Positions 33,796 to 47,592 are shown, counted from the stretch's first letter. The stretch: 64,000 nucleotides of DNA from Echinococcus granulosus (GCF_000524195.1 NW_020170387.1:983816-1047815), one strand, 5' to 3'. Translations and numbers: made by a program. Notes: a model not told the origin generated them from the sequence alone.

Positions 33796-36700
33796 ATGAA
33801 GTGTTCCCAATGCGGTGGGTGCAGGTTTGATGAGGACCCTGCAAGAGGTGACATGGTATGTGTCGAATGTGGTGCAGTAGAAAGCGAAAATGCCGTTACA
33901 TCATCTGTTGAATACATTGAGAACCCTGGTGGGACAACCACAGCCCTTGGCAACTTTGTTTCTTCTGAAAGTACGCTCTTCCACTATCGGTGCTTTTCCC
34001 TTTTTACATGTGTGCTTAAGTCTAACACAGCTCTCAAGTGGACTGTTTCTTGGTTATTTTCCTCCTTTCTATAGATGCAAGCCTTTCATGGTTTATGGAT
34101 CAAGTCGCTTAAAATACGCCATTTTGACATATATAGCCGTTATTTTACGTTGGATTGGCATAGTTATTTGTTCTGTAAAGTCACAGAATTCCGATTCCTG
34201 AAACGTCTATACCATTAAAATTCTACATCCCTTTTTTCGAATCCCATATAGGCCAGATGCCGGGTTTTCGTGAATCGCGCTACATCACAGAACAAAAAGG
34301 TATCTGCCGACACTTTAGTCTCTTTGAGTTGGCGGTGTAGCAGAAAGCCCCAATTTCATTGTATATTTCAGCTCGGAAGCGTATCGAAACGATCTGCGGT
34401 CAACTTCGTCTGGGTGCTGATGTTGCCGTCTCTGCATTCCGATATTATCAAAGTGCCCTTTTTCGTGGATTTACTCGTGGCCGGAGTTCTTTGCAGTTGG
34501 CGGCCGCATGCATTTACGTTGCAGCCAGGCAACTTCGAGTCAACTTGATGCTTCTTGATCTTAGCGATGCCGTTGCAATCAATGTCTATCACGTGGGACG
34601 CACGTACATAGACTTAAAGCGTCGTCTTAATCTTTCCCTTCCTGAAGTAGGTGGGTATCTCTTCCTTTATATCATAGTTCAGCGTATTCTGCTGAATAGC
34701 ATATTGTTTTATTGTTCTACTCAGATCCTTGCTTGTTTGTGGAACGTTTCGCAAGTCAGTTGGATTTTGAAGAGAAGACCGCTATCGTAGCCACAACAGC
34801 AATGCGGTTGCTGCAGCGTATGAAAAAGGACTGGATTAGCACTGGTCGACGACCAAGCGGACTTGCAGCTGCATCACTTCTTGTTGCCGCCAGAATTCAC
34901 GAATTCAATAGAACGGAGGAAGATGTCGCCAAGGTTGGTGAGTATTGCGCAACTTTTGCATATTCGAAACTCAAATTGAAATGTAATCTCTTCAAAAAAC
35001 CCTTCTCTAGCGCGTATAAGCCAAATGACTGCGAGAAAGCGATTAATTGAGTTCAGTAAAACTCCAAGTTCGGGGCTAAGTATCGATGCCTTCTTCACTG
35101 TTGATTATGATGAAGAACAAGACCCTCCTTGCTTTGGACAGCCGACACAAAGGAGACGATTTGTAAGTTAAATCAATCACACCAAACTTGCACATTCTGT
35201 ATCCTCTCGTATGATTCGTATCTTGTCGATTAAGGATCTCAAAGACCTCGATATGGAACAAGTTTCAGCTGAGATAAAGGAACTCGGCCGTCGGATCGAT
35301 CAAGAACTTGATGAACTCGCTAATAAACGGAGAGTGAGCGTTGCTATTAACGACATTGGTAAGCAATTGTCGGTTGACTATTTTGACGCGGAACAATTGG
35401 AACTACTGTCCCTACCACTGCAGCAACTTTATTTTTTAAACAAAACATCGAATTGATTTAATGTGCTCTTTGTAAAAGCGTATTAACTAGCTTATCATAT
35501 GTTGTCTTTTCAATTAGAGGTTAGTAAGATTTTAATCGTTTTTCCCCGGCTGAAACTATTGCACTTAGGCCTTTGTTGTACTAACATTACTCATGCAGCT
35601 GTCTCATACCTAAAACGGCTGAATAGATTTACACTAATCACTTATGTTCTCTCCCAGGCTTGGCCAACTCGAAGGGCCTCCGGCATCTGGTGGAGTCGGA
35701 CAGTCTATTAGTTAAAGACGATGAAGTAGTAGGGGAGAGGGAAGAGGACGAAGGGGCTGGTGCAGCAGTGGAGGTAGTGGCAGAGGGACTATCCTCGCCG
35801 CCATATCTGTCAGCAGCAACGTGTGGTCGCTCCTCACGCCAGGTGCTGCGCGAAGTTCTCGATGGAGTGGTGGATCCCGAGATCCTCGACTCCTGTGTGG
35901 AGGACCTTGAGCTTATCACCGCACACTCGGGGGCCAAACTGTGTGAATTGGTACGCGCCACTCACCAGTGGCGCAATGCTCGAGACGCCGCCGAGGCTGC
36001 TGCCGCCACCACCGATATCGCTGCCAAGCGCCTTGATGCCTCGACCTCCCAGTCCTCACTATCCACCCTCATCCCAACCGAAGGTACGTCTAGTTTCACT
36101 TTCCGCTGCCTTGCACACTGTCTTTCCCTAAGGGAAAATCCATTGTAGCTGCCTGATTTGAGAAAAAACGCGGCGTCAGGTGGATTCCAAGCATTAATCA
36201 ATAGTTCTATTCGGTTCCTCGGATAAGTAGAGCGGTTGATACATTAAAATACTTGTGATGTAGAATACACTTGTTTCTATGCCAACAGTTTTACTCGAAG
36301 CGCTACACTTCGAGTAAGACTTCTCAAATTCGTTTGAAGTAATCCATGGGAAAACTTACCCATTGATTTTGCATTTTTATGCTCTCACGATATCTTTAAA
36401 TTTACACTCTGTGTCTGCGAATCTGCATGGGATGTTTTGAAGTCTGTAAACTTGCTGTCGTTGTTGATGAAATTTTGGGTTATTTGAGGTATGTGCACAT
36501 AAGCGCCAAGCGCAGTGGTTTTTAAAGGAAAATACAATTCACATGGTTATGCCAGTTGAGTTGCCTTTTTTTTTCTTAGAAAATGGTATTCAAATCTATG
36601 GAGCTTCTGCCAAGAAGGGGTTCGTTTGGATTTTAAATTCATTAAAACCTAATCTCTATAGGGGTTGAGTCACTAACTAGTGGTCATTATGACATCAAGC

Positions 36701-39700
36701 CATTTCTTTTTGACTGTGTTTACACAAAGGAAACTCGCTTGGTGCCTACCATTGTCCAGATTTATTGTTCTTTCAAATCTTATCAGTTTTTCAGGAGGTG
36801 GAATTTATAGTCAATAACGCAAATTTTAACAAAGGACATTCAAAACTGATCTAAGTATGCTTGCGCAGAAGAAAAAGCTGTCTGATAATCGTAAAAACTC
36901 AATGTTTTCATACAGCTTCACCTCACCACCTGGCGTGCTTCACGAGGTTACCATTCGCTTTGGCTACGCTTAAGATGGTGGAAGTCGCCCGATCACTTTC
37001 TCAACACTCTTAAACCTGCGTATTTCTAACCCGGCTTTCGTGTTCCTGTACCTAGTTGTAACTTAGTTGCATTAGTCTGAATAATTCAGCTTTTGGGAGA
37101 GGATTTTGCTGTACGGCCACTTCCTGACACTTTCAAAAGAAGGTATGGATACTCAACCATAGGGCCAAGTATAGCTTTTCCCATAGTGATCGGTGGTTGA
37201 GATGACCTCACTTGTAACGCACAACATTTCACAGTTTCTACCACATTCTGTGTGAAAAAAATAATGTGATAGGAGTAGACTATTCTAATTTATTCGTTTC
37301 GTTGATTGGATGTTACTATGGTCCATCTTCCCAATAACTCGGTGCAATTTGTGTGCTCCTTCTTGGGGAAAACCGATTAAATTTTAATTTCAGACTCCCT
37401 CAAACTCCCGCATTTTCTCACTCCTCTCGAATCTGCACAGTCCGCCAACGAAACTCATAGTAAGTCACTCCTCTTATCCGATGATCCATTTGGCGCTCTG
37501 GTCGAACTATTAATATTACTTAGCTTTCTATTCATAGTTGGATCGGTCTGAATGTCCTTTTGAATTGTATTGTGCAGCTTGACGGTTGCATTGGAATTCA
37601 TCCAATAATCACTTCAAAGTTACTTTCGCAATATTTCTGGCGTTTATTTGCAGAAGACTACAATATGGAGTGTTTGTGTGATTAATCTGATAAAAGTCGA
37701 CAATATGATGGTAGCTGATCAGGGTTTGTCTGATTTATCCTCATCTCATCACTGAGAGCATCCAGATGGGTTTGCATTGCGACTTATGAATTTCTAAGTA
37801 GTAAATCCACTCGATGCTTTATAAATATATCTAAAACTCTGGTTCAGCTTAAACATAATTAGGCATTAAGTTCACAGCAAATTGAGTTATCTTTTTCAAA
37901 CCGTCATAGCGATGAGAAACGAGTCCTGTGCTGCATATCAACGTTCTTCAATATGACACTAGCAGCATGGAATCGAATCAAAGATGGTTGAAACCCATTT
38001 GCTTGAATTTCAACTGTGCATAGGTGTCACTTGTTAATGGTGAAGCGTGTCTGATTTGAAGTTCGATTTAACTGGCCATTGATAATGTTTTTGTTTTAGA
38101 TGACTCTACAGAGAAAAACGAGGAAAGAGGTAGTGACCATTCGTTCTGTTGAAGTTCGACTCTATCCACAATTTCATGCATGTCAAATATACTATTTGTG
38201 TTTGCTGTAGGTTACAGCATTGATCTCAGTGACATAGACGAGGAGGAGCTGAATCGGGCAAGTTAACTTGCGCTAATTCCTACTTTATTTTATGCTGATT
38301 ATGATCGCACGAATTTTACAATTGTTTACTAAGTGTGATAGCTGTATGTGCTTCCGGTCTGTTATTCCTTTTTGTCTTTCAGGCATTGTCACATGTACAT
38401 TCGACCTCATGTCATATTTATTTCAGACGCCACTTAACAATACCATGCATTATTTAATGATAGCACAGTTAATAATGTTTCGTCCGAACACAAACAATAA
38501 TTCTCCAGATAATTCCTATTAACTGGGTTCGATGGCACCACTCAAATGTGAATGCCTATTCAATATACAAACATCTACGGGGCTTATTAAAGACTATTTA
38601 ATTTCCGGAAGAAATAGGTCTTGAATCACGACCGAGAAAAGGGCACACTTCATGGTAATTCTAAACTCTTAAACAGACTTTTATTTATGTAAATTCAGAC
38701 TTCGAGACAGAATTTACCAACCTGTTTCAATTATCAATCTGTCAGGTTAGCCTTTGTCGGTCTCAGATGCCACCTACCCTAGTAATAGTTTATTACACTG
38801 CCTGGCCAAAAATCCCAGTGTTCAAATGATGTGTATATTTAGCTTATTTTGCGGTTATTCAGAATTAGCGACAATTATGCCTTGAATTTTAACAATCATC
38901 TACACTCTCCTCAATTTGCTTTTCATTTTATCAAGTCTCCATTTATTAAACGTTTTTCAGGAGTATTTCCTAACCCCTCGGGAGGTTATGGTGAAGGCAA
39001 CCTTGTGGTTCCGTGAAAACGCACCCTTCTTGGAAGAACAAAGGCGTATGTTCCCCTTTTCACTCCTCAGTTTGCGTTGCCTTTCCTACAAACTGCACCC
39101 GGATAACCAAATCCCGGTTTTTGATTGCATCACAAGTTTTGCGTATCCAAATTATGTGTTCCGTCTCTTTATTTTAGGGAAAAAGGCCGAAAAACGACGG
39201 CTTAAAGAGGAAATGGCCAAGCGACCCAAACGTGTAAGTCCACTTTCTCGTCATTCCTGATCTGTCTAAGAGCAAAAACTTCAGTTTGTGTAAGTGATGA
39301 ATTTACTTCGATCATTTTTACTATTAAGGAGAAGAATTGTTCGCATTGTAGTGATACAAAATACTTCAGCCATGAACATTTGAAAAAGTAGGAGCTCAAG
39401 CTGAATTGAAGTGATTAAACGTGTTTTCTTAATTTGCCCAACCTTTCTCAATCTTTAAAATTTCTTTGTTATTCTTTGAGTTTATTTGAGTGTTTGTATT
39501 ACCACTGGAAGATTATGCTAATAGTATTGCAAAGTAGAAGGTTAACGTGGCTTTTATTTACTTCTGTAGTCACGTCGTGGTCCACGCAAGATCTACCGTC
39601 GCCAGCGTCGAATGCCATGGCATGCGTCCAGCAAGGAAGACGGCTCGGAAGGTGGTCTGAACGAGACTGAGGAGAGTCAGTCTCAGCCCATCTCAAAGAA

Positions 39701-40079
39701 GATAAATTACGCAGCACTGGAAGCTATCGTAGGTGCAAAGGCGGAGGTATCGTCTGCTGCCGGAGAGGGTGCTGCCTCTGCCACTAATCCCTCTTCATCC
39801 TCCTCCTTGGCACCAGAGATCGGCGTTGGTATTGACGGCTCGGCTGTTCCATCGCCTGGCTCCCACGCCCCCAACCGTCTGCTCGAGAAGACTGTTTGTG
39901 TCTCTACCGCACATTCCAAGTGCCTTCCGTCCTCGGTGTCGTCTCCAGCACTGCTGGAAAACCTGCAAGATCAACAAGAGGAAGACGAAGTGGCATCGGA
40001 AGAGGATGATGTGGAGGATGAATTGTACAACGAGCAGCAAGAAGACTCAGATTGGTCCGAAGGTGATGAGTGTTGGTGA
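33796..40079 (+). CDS. BRF1: TFIIIB subunit BRF1 (TFIIB-related factor 1)
   Basis: The RNA polymerase III initiation factor that joins TBP and BDP1 on tRNA and 5S genes in the nucleus. Thirteen exons: 33796-33970, 34252-34299, 34372-34650, 34725-34937, 35011-35162, 35235-35358, 35658-36083, 37394-37459, 38100-38129, 38211-38257, 38961-39045, 39178-39233 and 39570-40079 (TGA). They give 736 residues (human 677), in phase throughout. Domains: zinc ribbon with Cys3, Cys6, Cys22 and Cys25; first cyclin repeat about 75-165 ([27 protein letters not shown]); second repeat about 168-255 ([19 protein letters not shown]); a variable acidic linker; the conserved TBP/BDP1-binding block near 508-550 ([12 protein letters not shown], then [18 protein letters not shown]); SKKINYAAL near 609; and a strongly acidic tail. 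Intron 10 uses a GC donor. Introns 2-5 are nearly equal in length (72, 74, 73, 72 nt). The start is chosen one residue before the first zinc cysteine, as the family requires; an open frame upstream makes a longer N-terminus formally possible. Confidence 0.95.
38258..38960 (+). other. GC-AG intron of BRF1 (intron 10)
   Basis: The exon ends AATCGG and the intron begins GCAAGT, the standard context of the minor GC donor class, and ends TTTTTCAG. A GT donor four bases further on (38262) gives the wrong phase for the next exon, whose frame is fixed by homology. The GC donor joins ELNR to EYFLTPREV in phase and at nearly the spacing of human BRF1. Confidence 0.8.
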
Positions 40080-43000
40080 AGCATTCTTTCCAAGAGGCTG
40101 TCTCACCTCCTTGTACATATTATTTTTAAGTATGCGCATTTCATACTAGTAAATGTTGTCACTGTGTGCGGGCTTCATTTAGGGCTGTTTGAGTGTTCAA
40201 AATTTCGTACCCTCTGAATGAGTTTCGCTAATCTAGTACTGAATGTTCGTGCTGTTGTTTTAACCTACCGGGAAAACAAATGCCAGTTAGTGACGCATAA
40301 ATACAATTTTGCGGAATTTGACGCACACATACATAGGTGCCCGCGCCATTGCAAAAGGTGGATTTTGACGGTGGTAAGAAGTTTGAATGTTTATGCGTTG
40401 TGCCTTTAGTCGAGGTATGCTTTGTAGAGTGTACTCATGATGGAGTAAAGTAACAGGACAGTATAAGGGGTAATTTTGGATCAAGAGAGAAACGGCAGAT
40501 GAAAGCGCGCGTTGGTGGGTTGTGTACACTTGAACTGCACGCGTAATCAGGCTCCGGTATGTTTGATGTCAATTTGTCTCCACATGGGTAGGATGCGGAC
40601 GATTGCTAACACGAACCGGGTAATCCGGGAATAACAAGAGCTGATGGCGTCTTCTGTAGGGAGAAGGTATGCAATGGGATGTGCACATTTGGTTCTTATC
40701 CTCATGTCACTGCTCCAAAATACTAGTGGTTGTGATTTTGAAAATGAATAACCCGAATCAGCCGAAACTCCTGACAGGTGATACTTCGGAGTTACTTATC
40801 ATGCATTTTGTGGAACCTCGAGGAACCTCTGGCCTCATTTCTAATTTTGATATGTTGGGTAGCACTACACGTTAGTTATCTACCCAAGCTTGGGTGGTGC
40901 CCTTTAGATCCTAGCATTCCTTAATTTGTGCATAAAACTCAAGCACACAACTGCTTTTCCCCAACCTCATTGGCACATGAGCGATTCGCCTCAGCAGAAA
41001 CCACTATAGGCAGCTTTGAATTGCCCGTTTGCAACAAATAAGTTGGTAAGATTATGCAGACGAGCCTCTTGACAGCCTCACTTCATCGTTAAGCAGTGAA
41101 AACAGCGCTGCATTGTATATTTATTCTTGACCGTTACTTCAGCGTTTTCTCCCAATTCACGTTTCAAACCAGTGCTTCGTGAGGGCGCCAGTTGACTCAA
41201 GTAAACTCTGTCCACAGGATAGATTATTTTTTACTTCTAGTTCTACATTTAGGATCCTTAAACCAACTCAATTGACAGTGTTAAAGCAACATCTCATCCG
41301 AAAGCCAATAAAAGTAAAATGGCAAACACGTTTAAAACTGGAGAAAGTTTTGAACAATCTGGACTACATTTGAGCTGACCATGAGCAAAATCTGGATCAA
41401 GGGTCGCTAAGGTGACGAGCGCAGCAACTACTCCAACAGAACATGGGTACAGTGACAGTCACGTGAGATGCATGGGAGCCAGCAACCACGTCGGTGCCAC
41501 ACCCACACATTGAGCTCGGTCGGGAGTCAATTGAATGCATTTGGCATGTCTATCGCCTCACGAAAACTCCACCAATTAAGCGCCCCTAATGGCAGTTGTG
41601 ACATCAACCGCGCAGCACACAACGAGTATTGGGGGAAAACCCCCACCGAGTCCTCACCCCACAACAATTGTCTAGTTGTTGCTAGGATCCATTTTGCATT
41701 TACATCGTTCTGCATGATTAAAGTAACATCGCGGAGGAAAACAACTGCATCAAAGCCTCACAACGGGGTGGAATAACTTGCCGGTTATATCCAAAAAGAA
41801 TTAATAAAATATGAGGTCAATGTGGATAGTTGGATGATCGATGAGTTAGTCGGTGAACAATCGTATGCGCAACTTTGCAAGGGAAAAGGAAGTCGATTTA
41901 TCTACAACAAGCAGACAAGCAGTTATACCAGAGAGGGGAGGGGAAAAGAGTGCTGCGATGTTATGACGGTACGGACACAAAAGGCGTCATCCAGACCTGC
42001 ACGCGGCAGAAGAAAGGGGGAGGACTGAGGACTGAGAGGGTGGGAGCTACAGCTGCAGCGCAATCACTCGGTGTTAACTGCAACCGGGTCGGCAGGGAAC
42101 TGCAATGGAAGAGAATTACAGTGATGAGACACCAGGCTGCGATATTCAGCTTAGGATTAAAGTGCGAAAGACAGGTAATAAGCGGTAACACTTACATAGC
42201 TTCTCCTGCGTTAAGAATGCAGAAACTCGTTGGTGTCGACAAATCACAACAAATTGCAGTGAAAGCTGTTCGTTGAAGCTCTTAAATACACTACAGCTAA
42301 CATTCAACAAGAACCTGTACATGATAACGAAAGTCAACATAAATGAAAAGAAATGAGTGTTTTTGACCTCCATACTGTAAAGTTGCTAAGACAGGGAAAA
42401 GGCACAGGTGGGTGCATCTTTCTCCAAGCCAATGTGATGGAACAACATTAAGGGTATGGTTTCAAGTCTTGCAGAGAACGCTTTCCACTCCGATTTCATT
42501 TCGATCGTAGTAAACACTTGGTCCACAAAATTACAAGAGATTACAAACGATATAATTATTAAATAGGTAATAATAGTACTACTCTGATACTGGCTATTGC
42601 GATGAAAGTAGCATCAACGCCGTTTAATCTTGAACGCAACCAAACCTATTTGTGTTATAACTAAACAAAGCATATTTAATGAAAAAGCAAATAGCAAAAG
42701 TTCATCCTCATTTCAAAATTAAGGACATTACATTCCTCGCAATTTGATGACCCCGACCGATCTTTCGACCTAAGCACGGATACCTACCTAGTATTTCGGA
42801 ATATTTTACGAAAAAATCACAGTACAAATGCGAATGAGTAAAATAGAGAATGATACAAAAGTGCGTCTTAGCATACTCCTAAAACCCACGATAACTAATC
42901 ACAGTTTTGTCATAGATTAGGCAAGAGAAATTCGCGCAAATAGAAGGCTTTGAAGGGAAGCATCGAAAGGTTTCAAGATACATCTAACATCTTGGAGTGT

Positions 43001-44114
43001 TATCCTTCAAAGGCAAATATCAACCACATCGGCAATTACAAAGCCCAGCGGTAGAATGCTTGGCATTAAGGTGACAATTCAGTATCATTGCGAGTTTAAC
43101 TCATAGCAAATACACGAAACCCGGATTGACAAATGAGATACATCGAGACAAATCCCACTCCAAGAGCATCAGACTCTGAAATATATATTTTGCAGTTAAT
43201 TAATTACTTTGGAAATTTATCTGAGCAAAAACTTTCCTCTGGGGCGAAATTGGTAATGAGGGAGGCAGCCTCCGATGGTAAGGTCTGCCGCAACGTATAA
43301 CATAAGAATGGCAAACTAAGATTAAATGAAATGAAAAAAGCTCTGCACTACTTACCAGACCCAAGCTATAAAGGAGGAACTTAACAGACGAACAGTAAAT
43401 GGAGACAATTGCGTCACTCGGGTAAAAAAATGCCACGAATGCACGCTATTGCCATTAATTTGTTAAGTCGCACTGCTATGCTGGTTAGCAAGGCGCGTCA
43501 CCGCGATGTCTGAAGAAACTTAATTCAGCGCAGGACAACAAAAAATTGTCCTCTATCATGTGTTAATACTGTTGTTCAGAAGAATAATGTGAAACTAGTC
43601 GCAACCCACTGATCCGTCACGGACTACGACGGAAAATAGTCGAAACTTAGTGAACTACAGAAACGCCAATAGATAGCAGCTGAAGATAATTGTTATTCGT
43701 CGCATAATATTAAGCATACTATTGCGCACACATTCGCGATCACACTCCAAGTAGTAATGTGTATTGCCAACCTATCGCCAGTCTCTTCATTACGGCCCAA
43801 GAAGCACTCGTCTTCAGACGAAACGCGGTCAAAATATATCGCCAATTCAAACAAAAATTGTGATGCCGCTGCATCAGAGTTTTTAAGCAAATTTTCGAGT
43901 AGGGCAGGAGGAATAGGTTAGTGCGCGGTCACATACAAGGCTGTTTAGTTTAGGGAACGTCGCAAGTCGCAGGGGGCACCGCCGAACGCGATCGGACATG
44001 TCTAACGTGGCACGGAGAGCGCAGACACCGGGCAGCGTGCTTTGCCAAATGTGGCGAGTGGGTGCTCATGTGCGCTAGGTGAACGTGCTCCTGGGCGCTG
44101 CATCCGCTCACGGG

Positions 44115-44129
44115 GAGGTGAAACACCTC
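44115..44129. repeat. Short hairpin GAGGTG-AAA-CACCTC
   Basis: A perfect 6-bp inverted repeat with a 3-nt loop inside a GC-rich patch (43.95-44.25 kb). Each arm contains a CACCT core, an E2-box-like half site. It may be incidental. Confidence 0.45.
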
Positions 44130-45156
44130 ATGGGCGAGACCGCGACTGCCGTGCCGAGTAGTCTCCTCAAGAAATCGTATCAACGCTGGGTCCACATCTG
44201 GAAAACTAGGCCGTCGACGTAGGTCTAACGCTGTAGCCCACTCATTCAGCAACTAAAACCCGCAAAATTGCAATAGAGCCCGTCGTGCGCTTCTCTATCT
44301 CTCTCTCCCCCTCCTTGTCCATCCGTTTACACATGAGCTGGAGTGATGGCACATCTCATGGACCAATGTCACGAATTAGGAACGATGACTGTTTCACGAA
44401 ATTGAAACCTAATGGCAGGCACAATTTAGCGACAATAACTGTTTTAAGGCGAAAAGCATCAAAGACACATGCACAACGGTACACATGTAAACAGCAAGTG
44501 CAGAACGTGAAAACAACATATGAACCATATATTTGACGTCAGGTTCGCAAATAGGGTCTGAAAAAGCCTTTTTGAACCCGTTAAAAGCTTTTGTGAAGAT
44601 TTAAGAAAACAGTATCTACTTTATCCCTTCAAAAAACCACTTGTTATAAAAGCAGAAAAAGCAACACAGTTAGTGACTACAATTACACCGATTTTAAGGC
44701 GTAGACCACTCAGAAACACGATAATTGTAGAGAATTAAGCAAATTCAATATTCCAATTTTAGCATGCAAAAAGTAATTTCATGATAACAGTAGTCAGCTC
44801 GGAACTGTTGAAATGGATCGAAGCACTGAAAGTTCGATTACAAAGTGTGCCAAAGTTAAGAAGAGAAGGTTGGCCTATGCACATAGACGTTCTTGTGAAG
44901 TGGAATGTTAAAACTAAAATAAAGTTTATTAAAAACAAGAACGTACTACACGCATACAAAAGCATTTTAACACCATCAAATTTCATCTCGCCAAAGTACC
45001 ACCTGGTTTAGGGGACATGACTTCGAGAACTGCAAAAAAACAAATGATTGGTTTTTTACCCTTGAGTAGTCAACATCGAGGTCCTTTTAACGATACAATG
45101 TAAGAACTAGGGCTTCTGTATTAAGCAATGGGCCAAAGAAATGTGGCTACAAGCAC

Positions 45157-45257
45157 AGCATTAAAACTAATAGCCATGTAATGAGCCACCGATGAATGTT
45201 GGAAGCCAATAGCTTGTGAAACCCTTATTACAATCGTCCTATTATAAATACTTAGGA
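45157..45257 (+). repeat. Second dispersed repeat family, copy 1
   Basis: It aligns with 47494-47592 over about 100 bp: CTAATAGCCATGTAATG, CCACC, AATAGCTTGTGAAACC and CTTATTAC, then ATTATAAAT. It is diverged, with no coding capacity and class unknown. Confidence 0.6.
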
Positions 45258-47081
45258 AAACGGCTAATATGGATAATTACAAAAGATATTTCACTGAAGA
45301 AGTCTTATGCTTAGATGACATTCCCTATGACACGCATTATGGATAGCGTAGCGGCCCCCATCACAGGACAGTTGAAATAAGCTCAAACAGGCGCATGAAA
45401 CTGTTTCAGACCCAAGTCTCAAATATTACCAAGGTGCATTATGAGAAATGGAAATCTAAGCAAAACATACTGAGGTAACCGCAAACTATAATCAAGGTGA
45501 AGTACTAAAGATATATTGACAGCAGTATGAACAAGCGATGCAATGAATATTACAGAATGCTTTAACAAAGGAAAAGTTCCTATTAAAACAATGCGCAGAG
45601 ATAAAAAAACCGCTTCAAGAACGAGAAGGGGTGGTATAAGAAAGAATAAATAGCATAAATGTATATAGGTAAGTTATAGAACAATCTTTAACTGTTGTTA
45701 ATCAATGCACGATATGCGATTGTCAATAACAACAGTTATACTCACGTGCTGATAATAAACCGACAAAGGGGTCTTTCCCATCCACAGTAGAAATAGGGCG
45801 AAGACAATGGTGAATGCAGCAAGAATAAGCGAATAAGCAGAATAGGACATCATTTGTACATCACGACTACAATTATTTTAAAGAGATCGGTCATTTTATA
45901 ACTTAGGGTTTGGTGCTATAGTACAACGATCACAGACGTGACACGTTATAGAGGCAAAAAATGGAGGATACCCGCAAGATAATTAGTGAAATGAACTAAT
46001 GTCACTTCAAAACGAATTACTTAAGGAACGCTTACATTAGTAAATACCTGACACCACAGACCATATCGCGATGTCGTGATAAAGAGAAACTTTTAGGACT
46101 TTGGTACCATGAGCAACTAGCATTTTACAAATGTAGCGACAATGGGTTAGCAAACTTAGACAAATCACAGCATCAAGTCAAATGGCTTGATTTATACACA
46201 ACAGATATAACTGCTCTCCTTTAATGCAAGGACAGAGACATGCATTTCCCTCAAGGGGCTGTACAAGAAACTATACGTAAGTACTAGGTAAAAGTACCCA
46301 CAAAAAAAACTATCTGGCCTCATTACGTACGGCAAACAACGAATGCGCACGACCCCGGGGCGAACCGCAGAAGTCCACATTAGTCCCCCAAGGTCGCACG
46401 GAGGGGAGACGCTGATTAAAACAAGGAATAAATGGCTTAGTAGTAACCTATGAAAGGGACTGCTTAAACCACATAAACGCAAGTAGTTTCAAAAGTGGAT
46501 TGCAATGCTTTGGGTTCACTTTAGCGTTCTTAACATTTCAGTAATCAGTGCAAACATGAAATTGTTACATCAATATATCCTTGTGTAATAGTTATGCGTT
46601 TTCGGCATATTCTTTTTAACGCGCATTGAGCTTTAAATCACTCTCGTCACCTATCTCAGCTATAATATTGCTCATTAAAAGGAAGAACTTAGTACTGCTT
46701 CGATGTGAAAAATCACAGTTAGAAAAATGACAAGACACAAAGCTGGTGACTTTTGAGCAATAAAGTTTTATCTTTTACCCCAATCCAATCAAATATAAAC
46801 CCATAATAGGACGACTGCGCTAAATACCCCTTGAATGCTCGGCACTTGACTCTGACTTCCCAAGTTCCCTGAGGTCTCAATAAGCCGAATACTATGGAAA
46901 AACATGTCACTGAAGAACCGAAGGGCTAAGCGACTGCTGGTTTGGGCCAAAGACTATGGCAAATGGCAGAAGCACAACTTACTACAGCTTGGCCATTTAT
47001 TTAATACACAGTTAAATCAAACATCAATACTCCACATAACATTGTATACAAGCAGAAATTATTGAGTGATGTGCAATTAAT

Positions 47082-47258
47082 TGGCCGCTTGTTTGACTCT
47101 CGGTTGTGGTAAAAGGACCACCGAGGTGCTCCTCCATTGTACCTTCACCTGTTGGGCTGAACTCTAGGCTACACCAGTAGCTCTAAATCCTTCTGATGCT
47201 TAATGTATATATTCTACCCGAACATTATGTATTCTTTTATTTTCGGGGAAATCTTAAG
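47082..47258 (+). repeat. Dispersed ~180-bp repeat, copy 7
   Basis: It carries GACTCTCGGTTGTGGTAAAA, TGTTGGGCTGAACTCTAGGC, ACACCAGTAGCTCTAAATCC, ATATTCTACCCGAACATTAT and ends AAGGCGCTCTACC. Same orientation as copies 4-6, at 26 kb distance. Confidence 0.7.
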
Positions 47259-47493
47259 GCGCTCTACCATAAATTGAATTCAATACTTTTAATCTAAACC
47301 TCTTTATACTTCTCAAAGTTAGAAGCCCACTAAGACCCAACCACAAGACATACCCATGTAGGAGAAGGTATTCATGTACTGGAGCACCCGAAGCCTTCCC
47401 TGACGTAGTAAAAAGTAGCAGCACCATGGCAGAAAATATATTACTAATGTAAAGAAGGTCTGAGGTCAAAGATCTTTGGCGGTAGGCCCACTC

Positions 47494-47592
47494 TTAATAC
47501 TAATAGCCGTGTAAAGGACCACCTATTAGGACTGTCAAAACAAGTAGCTTGTAAAACCTCTTATTACGGTCTTTATATTATAAATGCCTATA
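47494..47592 (+). repeat. Second dispersed repeat family, copy 2
   Basis: The counterpart of 45157-45257, with CTAATAGCCGTGTAAAGG, CCACCTATTAGG, GTAGCTTGTAAAACCTC and TTATATTATAAATGCC. The bases just upstream (GATCTTTGGCGGTAGGCCCA, 47471-47490) resemble a third, shorter match at 51848-51880. Confidence 0.6.

Noticed and set aside
35638..35961. Minus-strand 107-codon ORF under BRF1 exon 7
   Set aside because: It is a shadow of the conserved coding exon, whose Ser/Thr-rich antisense frame is open because of codon composition.
41875..42276. 133-codon plus-strand ORF
   Set aside because: It overlaps two other open frames and has no domain, signal or splice evidence. It is probably chance.
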